Shown here: positions 9,777-21,289 of the stretch, piece by piece
How positions within the stretch are numbered: position 1 is the stretch's first letter
How the letters are laid out: the number at the start of each line of letters is the position of its first letter
From: Papaver somniferum
Taxonomy: Eukaryota > Streptophyta > Magnoliopsida > Ranunculales > Papaveraceae
NCBI RefSeq assembly: GCF_003573695.1
Contig: NC_039360.1
Location: 64,481,911-64,545,910, forward strand
Direction: 5' to 3'
DNA: 64,000 nucleotides
Notes under the pieces: generated by a model
Database searches by the model: none
What the model saw: the letters and a program-made list of their open reading frames with translations, nothing else
What the model was told of the DNA's origin: nothing
Position numbers and translations under genes: made by a program

Positions 9777-11474
9777 ATCTGTAGATGGGGAAAAACGATT
9801 TGCTGGTTTTTAAGGAATTGAGGAGACAACCGTACGGAGGAGACTCCTCGAACCGAACGAAATGTTAAACCTCACACAGATACACCGCTGCAAAGGGGGT
9901 GCTTTAGATTCAAGATATCAATCTGTAGTACTCCGGCCTAAATCAAAACAATGACCATTCCAGAGTAAATTCGGTCATAAGAGAGGATGGGTTGATCTGT
10001 AGGAGGGAAGCTTGGAAATGTGTGGAGTCAATGGTAATTAAAGATTGTGGGTGTATGAATTCTGAATATGATAAGCTCTGAATGATTGAAATTGCTCAAT
10101 TTTCTCAATTGATGAGTTGATGATCTCGTGTTGTCGATGAGACGTGAGATTGATGATACTGTTGATGTTGATGATTCAATCATGATTCATAGACTTATTT
10201 ATATTGCTGAAATTTTAGACACCATGATCCCATGAAGTGTGACAGTTGATGGAATCAAGGAGTGGGGAAGTGGAGATCGTGTTTGAAACCAGTTGCTCAA
10301 TGTGTGGAGACTTAGTTGATTTTCCACCCACTACCTCGTGAATTCCTTCAACTGATTGCACGACTTGCTCACATTCCATCGTGTGTTTGAACACACGTGT
10401 CGTAGACCGCCAGACCAAAACCCTAAGTGATATCCCCCCAAAGTGAAACGATTGACGTCTCGTGGTATGTTAGTCAATTGATGACTTCGTGGTTTGATGG
10501 GACGGTGAGTCCATGTAGTTGCTGAGTTGAACATGATGTTTTGAAACTTATGAATTGAACATGTCATGAGACAGAGGTATAGTTCTTACGATGAAGTGAG
10601 CAAGTATTGCTCATTCGATGGATCGTTGAATATTGATTGTTGAACCAATATTCCTAGGTTTGAGCAAATATTTAAAATCTGAGCAAGTGTTGCTCATATG
10701 ATGAATTGTTGAATATTTGATCGTCTGAGCATGTGTTGCTCATCTTATGGATTATTGGCAGCGTACCAAAAATATTAATTAGAATACTGGTCATTAAACC
10801 GAGCATAATTAATAAAATTAATGACCATGAGGTCGTCGTAAAATTATTAAGGTTGGAATCTGGAATGATGATCCTTGGATTCAGAAACCCTAATTTGATC
10901 AATTGATGATCAATTCATGGTTCGTCAGAAGTTTAACCATGGGACGAAGGAGGGAGCGACTACATGGAACCGTGGATCAACCATGTAGTATCCATATGCC
11001 CATGTGAGCAAATACAAAGAACTCCTGAGGAGTTGACGATTTGTTGGTGAAAGAATGATCAAATGCTGGTTTAATCATTTATTCGAAAACGCTCGTCTGA
11101 ACCTTAGGTGAGAAAACCTAATTAATTATGACGGAGTGAGGGACCGACCATGGGGTCATGAAACCGGCCCTGGGTAGTCACGTGACCGCCTGATGATCGC
11201 TTCATGAAAATCCAAAGTGTTTGGAGGAGTTTTGGACCTAATACGTGCAATTGTGAAAATTAGGTCAAAACTGTGAAACTTGATGGGACCGGCTTCTGTA
11301 AGACAAAGATCCAATCTTGGTCGGTCAAGATAGCGTGCTCGTGTCCCCAAGGCGTCCGCGTCTCAGTCCTGAGAATTTTGATATTTTCTGGCGTGCAATT
11401 GAGCATTCATTCGAGAAAATATGCCAAAATTAGGGTTTCGGCGAAACTGAGGAAAACACCATGAGATGATGGAA

Positions 11475-12320
11475 AATAATTATAAATAAGGAATAAGGAG
11501 GCGTGGGACCGTTGAGGCCAAGGCATGGTCGGCCGGTCATGGTCACGGTCCCGTGGTGCCTTTTCCTTAATTTTATAATATTTTGATGATTTTATGAAAA
11601 AATCATGAATTTTGAGAAATTTGATGAATTTAGGGAGTTTCCATGAATTGAAGGAGTTTTCATGAGTTCAGGGAAGCAAAAAATATTAAAATAATAAAAA
11701 CAAGGGCGTGTAGGACCATGGAGGCGCGGCCGGCCGACTAGGGCTCGGTCCCACGAGTTTCCCTAATTTTTATGTATTTTTAATGTATTTTTCCATGATT
11801 TGAAGGGATTTTCCTAATTTGAGAGAAATACCATGAAATCAAGGAGTTTCATGGGATGAAGGAAATCCTAAAAATAATAATAATAAAATACATGGGCGTG
11901 TGGGGCCGACTAAGGCACGGCCGGCCGGATGGGCCCGGTCCCACGTGTTTCCCCGATTTTATATTATTATTTTTTATGTATTTTGAAAATACCATAATTT
12001 GAAGGAATTTTCATGAAATCAGGGAAATAATAATAATAATAATAAAATAATGAGGAACCATAAGGTGTGGGGCCGGCTGGGACCAAGGCATGGTCGGTTG
12101 GCCAATGGTCACGCCCCACACTATTTTTCCTTAATTTTATATTATTTTCATGGGTTTATGAAAACGCCATGAAGTCGAGGAGTTTCCTCAAGACGAAGGA
12201 GATTTGTTCAAATGAAAGGATTTTCATCATATGAAGGAAAATAATAAAATATGATAAAATATAAAACTGGCGTGGGGTTGGTCATGGCATGGTCGGCCAG
12301 TCAATGAGTCCAATCCCTTG
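11475..12320. repeat. Five tandem GC-rich subrepeats in the E3 LTR
   Basis: About five imperfect units of 170-210 bp. Each has an AATAATAAAAT stretch, then GGCGTG(T)GGGACC and a core with GGCCGGCC or GGTCGGCCGG. Each then runs into TTTCCTTAATTTTATATTAT. The alternation of AT-rich and CCGG-rich DNA is striking in this AT-rich window. E4 LTRs carry about three related units in the opposite orientation (near 32,680, 32,890 and 33,090). Confidence 0.7.
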
Positions 12321-12554
12321 GCGCCTTGGTCAATATTTTGATTATTTATTATTTTCTTCCTATTTTGCAATAGGTTAATCGTTTCGTCGTATTTTAAAAT
12401 ACTCGTTCGTACGGTGACTGTTAGTGCATCGTCGTTGAACACACTTTCACCATTTGGATCGGGGCTTACTTAGAGGTAGCTCAGACGCCCGGTTGTTGAT
12501 TATTTATTACTAATTGTGGAATTCAGTGGATAATAATTCACAAAACTGAGTAAT

Positions 12555-12910
12555 AAGATGTTTATTATTAATTAGGATCAGCTGAGGATTCGACTACGAA
12601 TTCAGAATAATAAAGTGAGCATTACCATTCCATGGGATCGTAGATTCGACCATAGAATCGGAGTAATTAAGTTTTATCTATTACCATTTATGAGACCAGT
12701 TGTGGATTCGATCATGAAATCGGAGTAATGAGATAATATAGTTATTTCTATTCAATGAGATCAAGCCGTGGATTCGATCATAGAATCAGAACAATTGTTT
12801 ATTGCCATTCCATGGGACCAGTCGTGGATTCGACCATGGAACAGGAGCAATTGTTATTGCCATTCCATGGGACCAGTCGTGGATTCGACCATGGAATAGG
12901 AGCAATAATA
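12555..12910. repeat. Hairpin minisatellite in the E3 LTR
   Basis: About six units of roughly 55-60 bp. Each contains CCATGGGACC, GTGGATTCGACCATGG and GGAGCAAT or a close variant. The CCATGG ends can pair across each unit to form a short stem. E4 LTRs carry the same units in reverse orientation. Confidence 0.72.
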
Positions 12911-13620
12911 GATTATTCTGGGAATTCAGTAGTGAATGTCATGGCAGAATTAATCTTAATTAGGAATAATTAATTTTGTGGCTCTATACTAGCAGAGCAA
13001 GCTGTCTAGGAGCATTAATTATCCCGATATGACCTTGTCGGTAAGTCATATCCTTTATATAGTCAGGGTAAACTCGTTGTTTGTTCCTGAGGACGTTATC
13101 GCTCTATACTAGCAGAGCAAGCTGTCTAGGAGCAGTCCATCTCGTGATACTATATAGAAATAATCACTGAAAGTGTTCAGTGTTTATGAGATATGCCGTT
13201 GTCCAGTCGTGAGACTACATATCTACATGTACTCTGAGAGAAAGTACTTTCCGTTGAGAATTCGATGAGAGACCCATGTCTCAATACTCATGTCTGATTG
13301 CTGGATCAGAGCTTCGTATAATTATGAGTTCACGATTTTATCCCTTGTCGAAAATCCACCATCTACACTTGCTATTCTTGACAAGTCTTGGCTTATACTG
13401 CACTCGGCCCGAAGAAAACCCCACTTAGGGTGCAGTCTCGTAACCATAAGCCCTATAGGTAAAAGGGATAAGAGGCTGCGAAAACAACTGGTTTTTGTTA
13501 AGACCGGATGGGAGGATCCAACCTTGTATGGTAGAGGTACGCCTCCTTGAAGGGGTCACCAGGGGGATGGTAAGGGCGGCACCCACCATTAGGGAGCTGA
13601 TAAGTGTCTTACGACGCAAA

Positions 13621-13932
13621 TGCCATGAGGATTTTACTCGCAAGGGTATTAAGGCTTGTCATATTTGCGCAACAATCCTAAAGAGGAAATAATACAAAAG
13701 AAAAAGATAAGACGAGATCAATGGGTTTTCGCATGAAAGTGCGAAGACGTCCTGCGATTTCGTCGCAAGACGACAATGTCATGGGGCTTTATTTTCGCAA
13801 GAATATTTAGGCATGTCATATTGTCGCAACATTCCTGAAGAGGCCATAATAAAAAAGAAAAAGTTAAGGCAAGATCAATGGGTTTTTGCATGAAAGTGCA
13901 AGAACGTCCTGCGATTTTGTCACAATAACAAG
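13621..13932. repeat. 156-bp direct tandem duplication in E7
   Basis: Unit 1 begins TGCCATGAGG at 13,621 and unit 2 begins TGTCATGGGG at 13,777. Both run through CGCAACA, an AAGAAAAAG stretch, GATCAATGGGTTTT and CGTCCTGCGATTT. They differ at scattered positions. Such tandem repeats are common in the 3' noncoding part of Tat elements. Confidence 0.8.
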
Positions 13933-14359
13933 AGGTGGCATAATAAGACCTTTAACTAGGAAGGCAAAATAAGACCACACAGGAATGAGATTTTGAAAAG
14001 AATCAAAATTCACTTCGCATATGATTGTGAAATTATACATAAACAACTGTGAAGTTGAGGCACAAAATAAGAAAAATCTGCAAAATCTCTCATTTGGATA
14101 TAAATAACAGAGGCAAGTATGAGAATGAATGAAATTAGAAAATTTTATTTGTCTCCATATGATAGATTTACGGAAAAATTCAAAAATTAATGATTATGTT
14201 GATTAACCGTATTGCAAGGAAGAATTGTTTTAATGAATGCAGGTCAAAATGAAAGAAACTCATATATTAAGGAATATGGGGAACCAAAAGAATTCGCAAA
14301 TATACAGAAGAAGGAATAAATGTACAAGTATTACAGAAGATCAAAGAAAGAAACAAAGA

Positions 14360-17069
14360 CTACTTCTTAGTGGATCCTTCATCATCTTCATCAGAATTGT
14401 TCCCTTCTTCATCTGCATCAAAACTTTTATCTCCATCAGAACCTTCATCACCATCAGATTCTTCATCATCAGCTTCGCTATCAGAGATGGTCAGACTATG
14501 AAGGTTCTTTGGGATCTCCTCCAAGAGACAAGGATAATCAGAGTGAGGAATACTATGGTCATCACAAACCATTTGAATAGTTTGATTGCGAAAATGCAGA
14601 CCGTCATTCTTAAAGTTCGCAACAGTGATCTTGATTTGATTCTTTAATCTAGAATACTTGTCGTTGCGAGAAGAAAGATTCTTTGCGAGTTCCTCTTTTT
14701 CAGCTTCAAGTTCCTCAATTCTTTCGTGATATCTACTTTCAGAATCTGCGAGCAAAAGGGAATCAATTAATAACTTGATGAAAATTCATAAGAAATAAAA
14801 GATTAGTGAAGAAGAACAGTTAATAACCTTCTCTGTCAGAAATCATATCTCTAATCAAGGATGTATGCTCAACTTGGAGGCTAACATTTACACCTAAATC
14901 TTTTCTGGCATCGTCTAAGATTTTCGCAGCCCAAGCGAATTCATCCTCATTATTTATAAGGAGACGGGAACGAATTTGGTTTTCTCTTTCGCAGAGCTCG
15001 ATATTCTTGCGGTTAGCTTCATCTCGTTCAAGTTGAACTTCAAGAAGGGTCTCTTGGAATTTCGCCAAAGCCTTAGCACCTTGATCAGAGATGCGATCCT
15101 TATCATCTATGAGACCGCTAATTTTGGTTCTTAGCTCATTGATTTTCTCTTTAGAATTAAGAAAGAAACTCTTAAATCGGTTGGCTAAGCTTAAACTAGA
15201 TCTATGGTCAATCTCTAAGAGGCGAAATTTGGATCTCAGTTCTTTCAAAGAAAGAGATGAAATTTTATCATTTTAGAAACTATTTAAAGATTTATTAAGA
15301 CGCTCAAGAAGGGTATCATTATCCAAGGCATTAGGAAATGAACGAAGAATGGTATCTTCATCAGAAAGACCATAAATGTCTGCAAAAAGGATCAATTAAA
15401 TAAGATAAAACAACAGGATGAATGAATGAAGGGAAAGGAGAAAAGTAACATACCATAGAGTTGATTATTAGCTTGCTGAAGACTAGAGATTTTGTTCTTG
15501 TACGAAGAAGAATCAATTTCTAGTTGTTTGTTCTTCTTGCGAAGACATTTGACTTCAGCTTCCAGTTCCCCATTCTTTGTACGAAATTGAAGATTCTTCT
15601 TTTCAAGAATTTCGCGTCTCCTCTCCAAATCTGAGGTAACAGCGAAAGAAGCTTTTCCAGCCTGCGAGAAAATGTGAAAAGTATTAAAATAGAAAGAGAT
15701 TTTGAGTTACAATAATGAAGAAGTAAAAGGACGAAAGCATACCAGACTATTAAGAGAGTGCAGGAAATTGGGAGTCACCGATCTAGAAACTCTACGAAGA
15801 GAATTATCACCATCCAATAAAGGAACATCGCAAATCGTAGCGAGAGCTTTGCAGGTATTAGCGAATTGACTATCTCTCATTCCTTGCAAAGAATCAGAAA
15901 AGAGGCCAGAGAGCTTAGCCATAGAAGATTCAGATGGAGAATCTTCATTTGCAGCAAGGTCATCATTATCCTCATCATCCTAATCACTCTCGGAGTTTTC
16001 ATGAGAAGGAATATTTGAAGGAGAGGAAGAACATATTTTTCTCTTCTTTGAAGGAGGAGCAGTTGGTTTTTCCCTGTGAAGAGCACCTTTTCCTTTATCA
16101 CCAGTCTTTGCAACATTGGCAGGCTCTTCTATTTCAGCAATAATCTTCACACAGAGATAGAAATAAGAAATAGAGGCAACAATATACTGTTTAAAATCAT
16201 AAGAGAATATTTCTTACCTCATCTGTGTATGAGCAAAGAGCTAATAAGGTACTAGCCTTCCCAGTCCTGTGATAGCTATCTTTCAGTTTCTGGATCTGTA
16301 GAATGCCGCAAGAATCAGCAAACAAAAGAATAAAGATAAATAAAGAAATGTAAAGTGGGCGAAACTGGAAGAGACATACCTCTTTCTCCTTCTCGTGCCA
16401 AGAGAATACCCAAGGTTGATAAGTAGCGAGATTCTCAGGAAGAACATTTGAACCAACAATTTAAGGTCCTTTCAGCATCAAGGGAAAAACACACCATTTA
16501 TCATCTTTGGATTGGCGAGGAGTTGTGTTCTTACCAGAATGCCAATCAATGTCTTGCTTGAGTATTTTACCTTCATCAATATTATCTTTCCTTTTCAAGC
16601 GAATACCCCAGCGAGTGTTCTCTTTCTTCATGGAGATCAATTCATAATTCTCAAAGAAACTCGCTACTGTGTATTTTTCAGCGATTATCTCCAAATCTGC
16701 GAATTTAGGATCCCTAAATTCTTTAGAGTAAAGAGATCCTTTACCAGCACCACGATTAGCGAACTCCAGCATCATACGGATGCAATCCCCACTCAATTGG
16801 AAGATAGCTCGCGAAAATCCCGAGTGAGCGAGAATTTCATAGAACAGAGGAATATCTGGGTCATAAAGAGGAATGGGGAGACCTGCGAGAATTTGACCCA
16901 GCGAAACTATGATTGATTGATCATCACAATGTTGATCAGAGAAAAGTTTGATAGAAAGAATTGATTTGGCACTTTCACCAGGAATGGTAGAAAGTGTGAA
17001 ACCTTTCTCGGCAAGATCTTTTTGGGTTTCCTTAAAAGTTTTCTCATGTTTTTGACCGCTTGGAGGCAT
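14360..17069 (-). pseudogene. Six-exon antisense ORF of E7 (gypsy-type transposase_28-like domain plus coiled coils), three nonsense codons
   Basis: Exons on the minus strand are 17,069-16,380, 16,295-16,218, 16,144-15,743, 15,661-15,454, 15,379-14,828 and 14,745-14,360. All five introns have GT-AG ends and the phases agree, giving 772 codons including the stop. Exon 1 resembles the plant putative gypsy-type transposon domain (LYDPDIPLFYEILAHSG, then DPKFADLEIIAEKYT). Exon 3 has a basic KKRK patch and an acidic stretch. Exons 4-6 are long coiled coils (LERRREILEKKN, IEELEAEKEELAKN) ending in a very acidic tail and KK. In-frame stops lie at 16,461-16,463, 15,980-15,982 and 15,273-15,275. The gene lies antisense to the E7 LTR promoter. 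The role of such antisense ORFs is unknown; a host-gene capture is the alternative. Confidence 0.72.
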
Positions 17070-17908
17070 ATCTGAATATAGAGTATGGGAATGGATGAAA
17101 AATAAAAATATTGAAGAAGGAAGAATTAAAGTAGCAGAACTTACGGAAGAACAATAGAGTTGCAGAGATGAGAGAGTAAAAAGAGAAGAAAAAGTAAAAA
17201 GAAAATAGAAAGAAGAGTAAGAAGAATATATAAAGAAGATTTTTTTTGCTCGAAGAAATAAACACCATTAATGCGAAAAGACGTGAGCGGTTGAAAAGCA
17301 GCGGTTACAGAAGACGTGTCAAGAAATAGATGGAAGAAAGGATACGTGTGATAAATGCAGAATATGAAGAGATGGACAGCTGCGGCATTTATCACATCGT
17401 TCTCTACTTCGCATAGAAGATATGAGAAGAGGCAAGATGTATGGTCAGAATCTCGCAGTAATAATGCCTCAGAGAAATTATTAACAACACAACACATCAG
17501 TGTCGCAGAACAATTTCAGAAACGACATAATAAACGACGTCAGCTAAAATCATGAGAAAATGTGATGGTCCTGCGGAAATAAGAGAGTTTGCGAGATTAA
17601 CAATTGTAAGGTTGCGAGAATGTCGCAAGCCATATCCGAAAATGAAGGACAGATTAGCTGTCATCCACTATGTAATTCCCTATAAATAGTCGTTCAGTTG
17701 TAAAGGAAAAGAGAGAGATCTTTTCTGAGTGAGAAGCAAGTAAATAGGAGAGACAAAATCTAGAGCAGTGGTTATTCTTGATTCCTTTATCTTTTCTTGT
17801 AAGATTTTTCAAAGATTGATCAATAAAATTAAGAATGTTAATCTAAAAATGAGTTGAATGTTAATGAAATCTTGTGAGGGGTGTAGTGTAGGATTTCCTG
17901 CAACAACA
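17070..17908 (+). repeat. E7 LTR region with promoter and polyadenylation-like signal
   Basis: No supported plus-strand gene. TATAAATAG lies at 17,681-17,689, followed about 140 bases later by AATAAAA and the terminal GGATTTCCTGCAACA. The frame of the E6 gag-like protein is interrupted exactly here, so 17,908 is taken as the insertion edge. The left boundary of the LTR is not resolved; a start near 17,551-17,561 is possible. Confidence 0.5.
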
Positions 17909-18402
17909 TTCAAGGTATTACATTGTTCTTGGGCACATCGAAGAGATGCAACAAGTTTCTCTTTTTCAACACGATGACTGTTTATTTCTGATGAATGAGC
18001 CTTGATTAAATGTTCTTCTCTAATTGAGTCCTCTCTAACAGTATCTTCAAGTATACTAATCTTTTCACGCTGTAGAGTAGTTTCTAGAACCAATTTTTCG
18101 ATATTGTTAGAGAGAGATTCAATAAAGCAATAAAGTTCACGTTCTCTTTCAAGAGATTTCTCGAATTCATCAATGAGCTGATCATTCTTATCTTCAAGAG
18201 TCTTGATTTTAGAACCTTGGAAATCAATGATATCAGCAGATTTTTTTAACGATTTGGTGAGTTCCATTTCAGATTCTGATATGATGTCAACTTTCTCGTT
18301 TTTCCGTATGGACTCGAAAGAATATGCTAAGGAGTTATCCTTTGAGTGAAACCCAAGATTTTTGGCATAATCAGAATATTTGAAAGACATCTCTATATAC
18401 AT
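17909..18402 (-). pseudogene. E6 gag-like coiled-coil protein, broken by E7
   Basis: From the ATG at 18,402 the frame gives about 165 residues before the E7 junction; the codons beyond belong to the E7 LTR. The start MSFKYSDYAKNLGF is followed by long heptad-rich stretches (KSLKKSADII, LIDEFEKSLERERELY, VEKEKLVASLR). It begins about 80 bases after the primer site, where a copia gag would start, but no zinc knuckle or capsid motif survives. The identity is by position and by its coiled-coil character only. Confidence 0.5.
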
Positions 18403-18483
18403 AGTTTGTGAGATACTTCTTAGGTCTACAGAAATCAGATTGCTACAAACTCAGACTTATAAGGTCTTAAATGTGTTTTCCTT

Positions 18484-18494
18484 CTCTGATACCA
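18484..18494 (-). other. E6 primer-binding site (tRNA-Met type)
   Basis: TGGTATCAGAG on the minus strand, two bases inside the LTR edge, is the standard initiator tRNA-Met primer site of plant copia elements. The equivalent position in E5 (57,003-57,016) has decayed. Confidence 0.82.
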
Positions 18495-18868
18495 ATTGAA
18501 AAAGCGGGGGTCTAACAACCACACCCAATATTTCGTTTGGCAATCTGAATAGACAAACTCCAATATACTTTCAAGAGAATCAACTAGACAGTTAGACTCA
18601 ATCTAGAGAAAAGTATATCAAAGAGTTTTATATCTCTATCTCTCAATTCAATCTGCAATCAGCAAATAGGAATTTGCGAGCCCGATTGAATATAAGAGAA
18701 ATAACTTGAACGGTACCAAAGACCAATGTTCAAGGATCAATCGATTTCAATCAACAACCAAATGTTGGATTTATCAATTGATCGATTCAACGCACAACCT
18801 GTGATATTTCAATTATATAACAAAATATAATGCGAAAAAGAAATAACACAGACACCGGAATTTCGTTA

Positions 18869-21289
18869 ATGGGCTAGAGGCTACCATTACAGAACGAGAA
18901 TGTGTAGCGGCTTTAAAGAATCTAGGACAGGACCGGACTCCTGTCCCGGATGACTTTCAGGTAATGATCATTTATAAATATTGGAACTTCATAGGGAAAT
19001 ATATCATGAAGGTGGTGAAGGATTTTAATTGTTGGGGAACTCTAAACTGGAGACTGAAAAATATTTTCCTCTCTTTAATTCACAAAAAAGAAGGATTATA
19101 GGAAATTAAAGATTTCAGACCCATTGGTTTTATGGATAGTATTTATAAGATGATTTTGAAGGTGCTAGTAGGGAGACTTAAAGTGGTGCTTCCCACCTTG
19201 ATTTTGTATCAACAATCAACCTTTATTAAGGGAGGAAAAATTCTAAATTGTGCGCTAGTTGCAAATAAATGTCTTGATTCGAGAATGAAAAGTGGTATAC
19301 CCGGAGTCATTTGTAAAATTGATTTTGAAAAGGAGTTTGATCACATCTCGTGGGAATTTGTAGATGAAGTTATGCAAAAGATATGGTTCGGGAGCCTTGG
19401 CGTAAATGAATACATGGTTGTATTAGTAACACTTCAATCTCTATCTTAATCAATGGGTCGGCTCACACAAAGTACGTTACTATAATAGGACTAACTCCAG
19501 GTGATTCTCTTTCCCCGGTCATGTTCCTAATATTCTCGGAAGCTCTAAATTTAATGTTGCAATTAGGTCATGAACAAGGACATATAGGGGGTTTTTCTGT
19601 GAAACACAATGGTTTCACAGTGAGCCATCTACAATACGTAGACTACACTTTGGTTTTCTTATATGACCCACCAGATCAGATGAATTACTTGAGATATTAT
19701 TTGCTCAGTTTCGAAATAGTTTCAGGTCTGAAAATTAATTTTGCAAATTGTGGCCTTTTTGGTGTTGCGGGGGCGAGTAACATAGATACCATGGAAGCAA
19801 TGTTAGGATGCAAGACGGAAATTCTCCCCTCTTCTTAGGGTCTCCATCTCGGCGATTCTTCAACATCAACCAAATGGGAAGCTCTCATCGAGAAGTACAA
19901 GAGTAGAGTTTGCTCGTGGAAAAGTTCGAATCTCTCCAAAGCGGGTAAATTAACTTTAGTTAAAAGTGTCTTATCCAGCATTTCGATATATATATGTTAT
20001 CTTTGTTTATTGCTCCAAAAGTTATCAAAGCACTGGAGAAAGTAATCAGAGATTTCTTACAGGACCCTTCGGAAACGAAAAAAGGTTATTATTATGTGTC
20101 TTGGAAGAAATTTCGCACTCCTCTCAAATCAGGAGGCTTAGGCATCAAATCCTTGAAGAATATGAACATGGCCTCGATTCAAAGTGGTGGTGGCGTTTTA
20201 ATAAAAAAAAAGACAGCCTTATGAAGAAAAACCATGACATCCAAATATGATACAATCCAGTTTGAGAGAGACCAAAAAGCCAAAACCTCCGAACAAGTGC
20301 GGAGTTTGGAAAGGTATTTATTCTACGTTGAACTGTTTTAAACTTTACTTGAATCTGAAATTGGAGGACCGATACTATTAGATCTTGGGAAGATACTTGG
20401 GTTGAGAATCAACCCTTCAACCTGAAATATCCTCATATTTATCGGATCACCACTACTAAAAATTGGACTATCAAGCAATATGCAGAATCCATAGCTAATG
20501 CGGATTTTTGGTTTAAGTAGAAGACTCTTCAACACTCAAATTGAAGAAGTCACTGGCTTCATTTCTAGTATCCAGGATATTTGTGTGCGCTCTGAAGAGG
20601 ACTCTCTTTCTTGGTTGATTGATAAAAAAACAGATCTTTACAGTAAAGTTTGCATATTCTTGGTTTGCAAAGGAGCGGGATTTGGAGAGGAAGAACCTAA
20701 GTATTTGGTCGAGGTCTTGGCCACATAAATTTGGTTTCTTCTTATGTCAGGTATGCCACAAATAAATAACTACTCGAGATGTTATTTACAAAAACGGAAA
20801 ACCGTTGGTCAATAGTTGTGTTTTGTGTCGAAGAGATGGCGAATCGATTACTCATTTACTGTTCCATTACCCTTTCGCAACAAAAGTATGGCAGTATTTT
20901 TGTCAAGAATCTCTCCCCAACTGGTCAAGTACTTTGGCAAGTTCAACCGGCCGTGATCACTTGGATCGTATGGAACAACAGAAATGATGTTATATTCAAC
21001 TATGCGACAATTGACGAAGATCAAGTGATCCATCAAGTGAGATTCAAGCTTATAATTGGTGTAGAAATTCAAAACCTCTTAAAGGGATCTCTCTTGAAAA
21101 TGTTACATCGAATTGGTCTCGATTCTTTGTAGCTTAATGTGTTGCTAGATTTTTGGATTGTTTTTTCTCTCTTTTTGGAAGAGTTCGGCTTGAGTTTCTC
21201 TATGCCTTCTCTGTGTTTGGGATCTTTGTTCTTTGCTTACTTCTGGTAAGCTTTTTTCAATGAATTTATATTTGCCAAGGGAAAAAAAA
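18869..21289 (+). mobile_element. 5'-truncated L1-type LINE
   Basis: Reverse transcriptase fragments are followed by a zinc-finger RVT domain, a coding tail and a short A run (21,282-21,289). The 5' ORF and endonuclease are absent, as usual after target-primed reverse transcription. The left edge coincides with the end of homology in the E6 LTR, so it inserted into or beside that LTR. I could not find a convincing target duplication. Confidence 0.85.
18878..21132 (+). pseudogene. LINE reverse transcriptase and zf-RVT remnants
   Basis: Fragments in changing frames match plant non-LTR polymerase. Near 18,900-19,110 there is AALKNLGQDRTPVPDDF followed by KDFRPIGFMDSIYKMI. At 19,190-19,350 come YQQSTFIKGGKILN and CKIDFEKEFDHISWEF. 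Near 19,497 is LTPGDSLSPVMF. At 19,630-19,650 is LQYVDYTLVF, where the catalytic FADD/YADD box reads VDYT. The end has CVLCRRDGESITHLLFHYPF, the C-x2-C...H...H/C zf-RVT element. A TAA after HKKEGL, a frameshift near 19,385 and further stops show it is dead. The enzyme nicks DNA and copies its RNA at the site. Confidence 0.85.

Larger units (their letters stand above)
7113..13366 (-). mobile_element. E3: degenerate Tat-lineage Ty3 retrotransposon, cut by E1
   Basis: On the minus strand the order is 5' LTR (13,366 to 9,780), primer site, a gag scrap, protease, reverse transcriptase and RNase H, then the E1 insertion. The integrase and 3' LTR must lie left of E1, outside the window. Only about 350 bases separate the primer site from the protease, so nearly all of gag is deleted. 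The coding region has several stops and at least one frameshift, so the element is dead. Its LTR is related to those of E4: same start (TGTxGATGGTGGATTTTC), same subrepeats, and primer sites differing at two positions. Confidence 0.85.
9780..13366 (-). repeat. E3 LTR (3,587 bp)
   Basis: The LTR has a perfect 9-bp terminal inversion: TGTAGATGG at 9,780 and CCATCTACA ending at 13,366. Its minus-strand start, TGTAGATGGTGGATTTTC, matches the start of the E4 LTR. A minus-strand TATA box, TATAAATA, lies at 10,196-10,203, and E4 has the same box at the equivalent position. Inside are the GC-rich subrepeats (11,475-12,320) and hairpin subrepeats (12,555-12,910). CTATACTAGCAGAGCAAGCT occurs twice, near 12,984 and 13,103. 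The flank CTTGC after 13,366 would be the target duplication. Confidence 0.83.
13367..17908 (+). mobile_element. E7: Tat-like LTR retrotransposon with an antisense gene (left part missing)
   Basis: The segment between E3 and the gag-like ORF of E6. Its right end looks like a plus-strand LTR: TATAAATAG at 17,681, AATAAAA near 17,821, and a terminal CTGCAACA at 17,908. Upstream on the opposite strand is a spliced gene with a gypsy-type transposase_28-like domain and coiled coils, plus a 156-bp tandem repeat. An antisense ORF between pol and the 3' LTR is known from Grande/Tat-type elements, which fits. The pol part would lie left of E3, outside the window. I could not place the left edge of this LTR. 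Confidence 0.55.
17909..18868 (-). mobile_element. E6: copia-type LTR element fragment
   Basis: On the minus strand: part of an LTR (18,868 to 18,497), a tRNA-Met primer site, then a gag-like coiled-coil ORF broken by E7. The LTR piece has the same start as the E5 LTRs (TGAAAAAGCGGGG on the plus strand) and the shared segment ACGCACAACCTG. It stops abruptly where the LINE begins. Confidence 0.68.

Noticed and set aside
16461..17069. Exon 1 of the antisense gene as a complete single-exon protein
   Set aside because: The stop at 16,461-16,463 is followed by continued in-phase coding to a good GT donor at 16,379, and five further exons match in phase, so the stop is a nonsense mutation.
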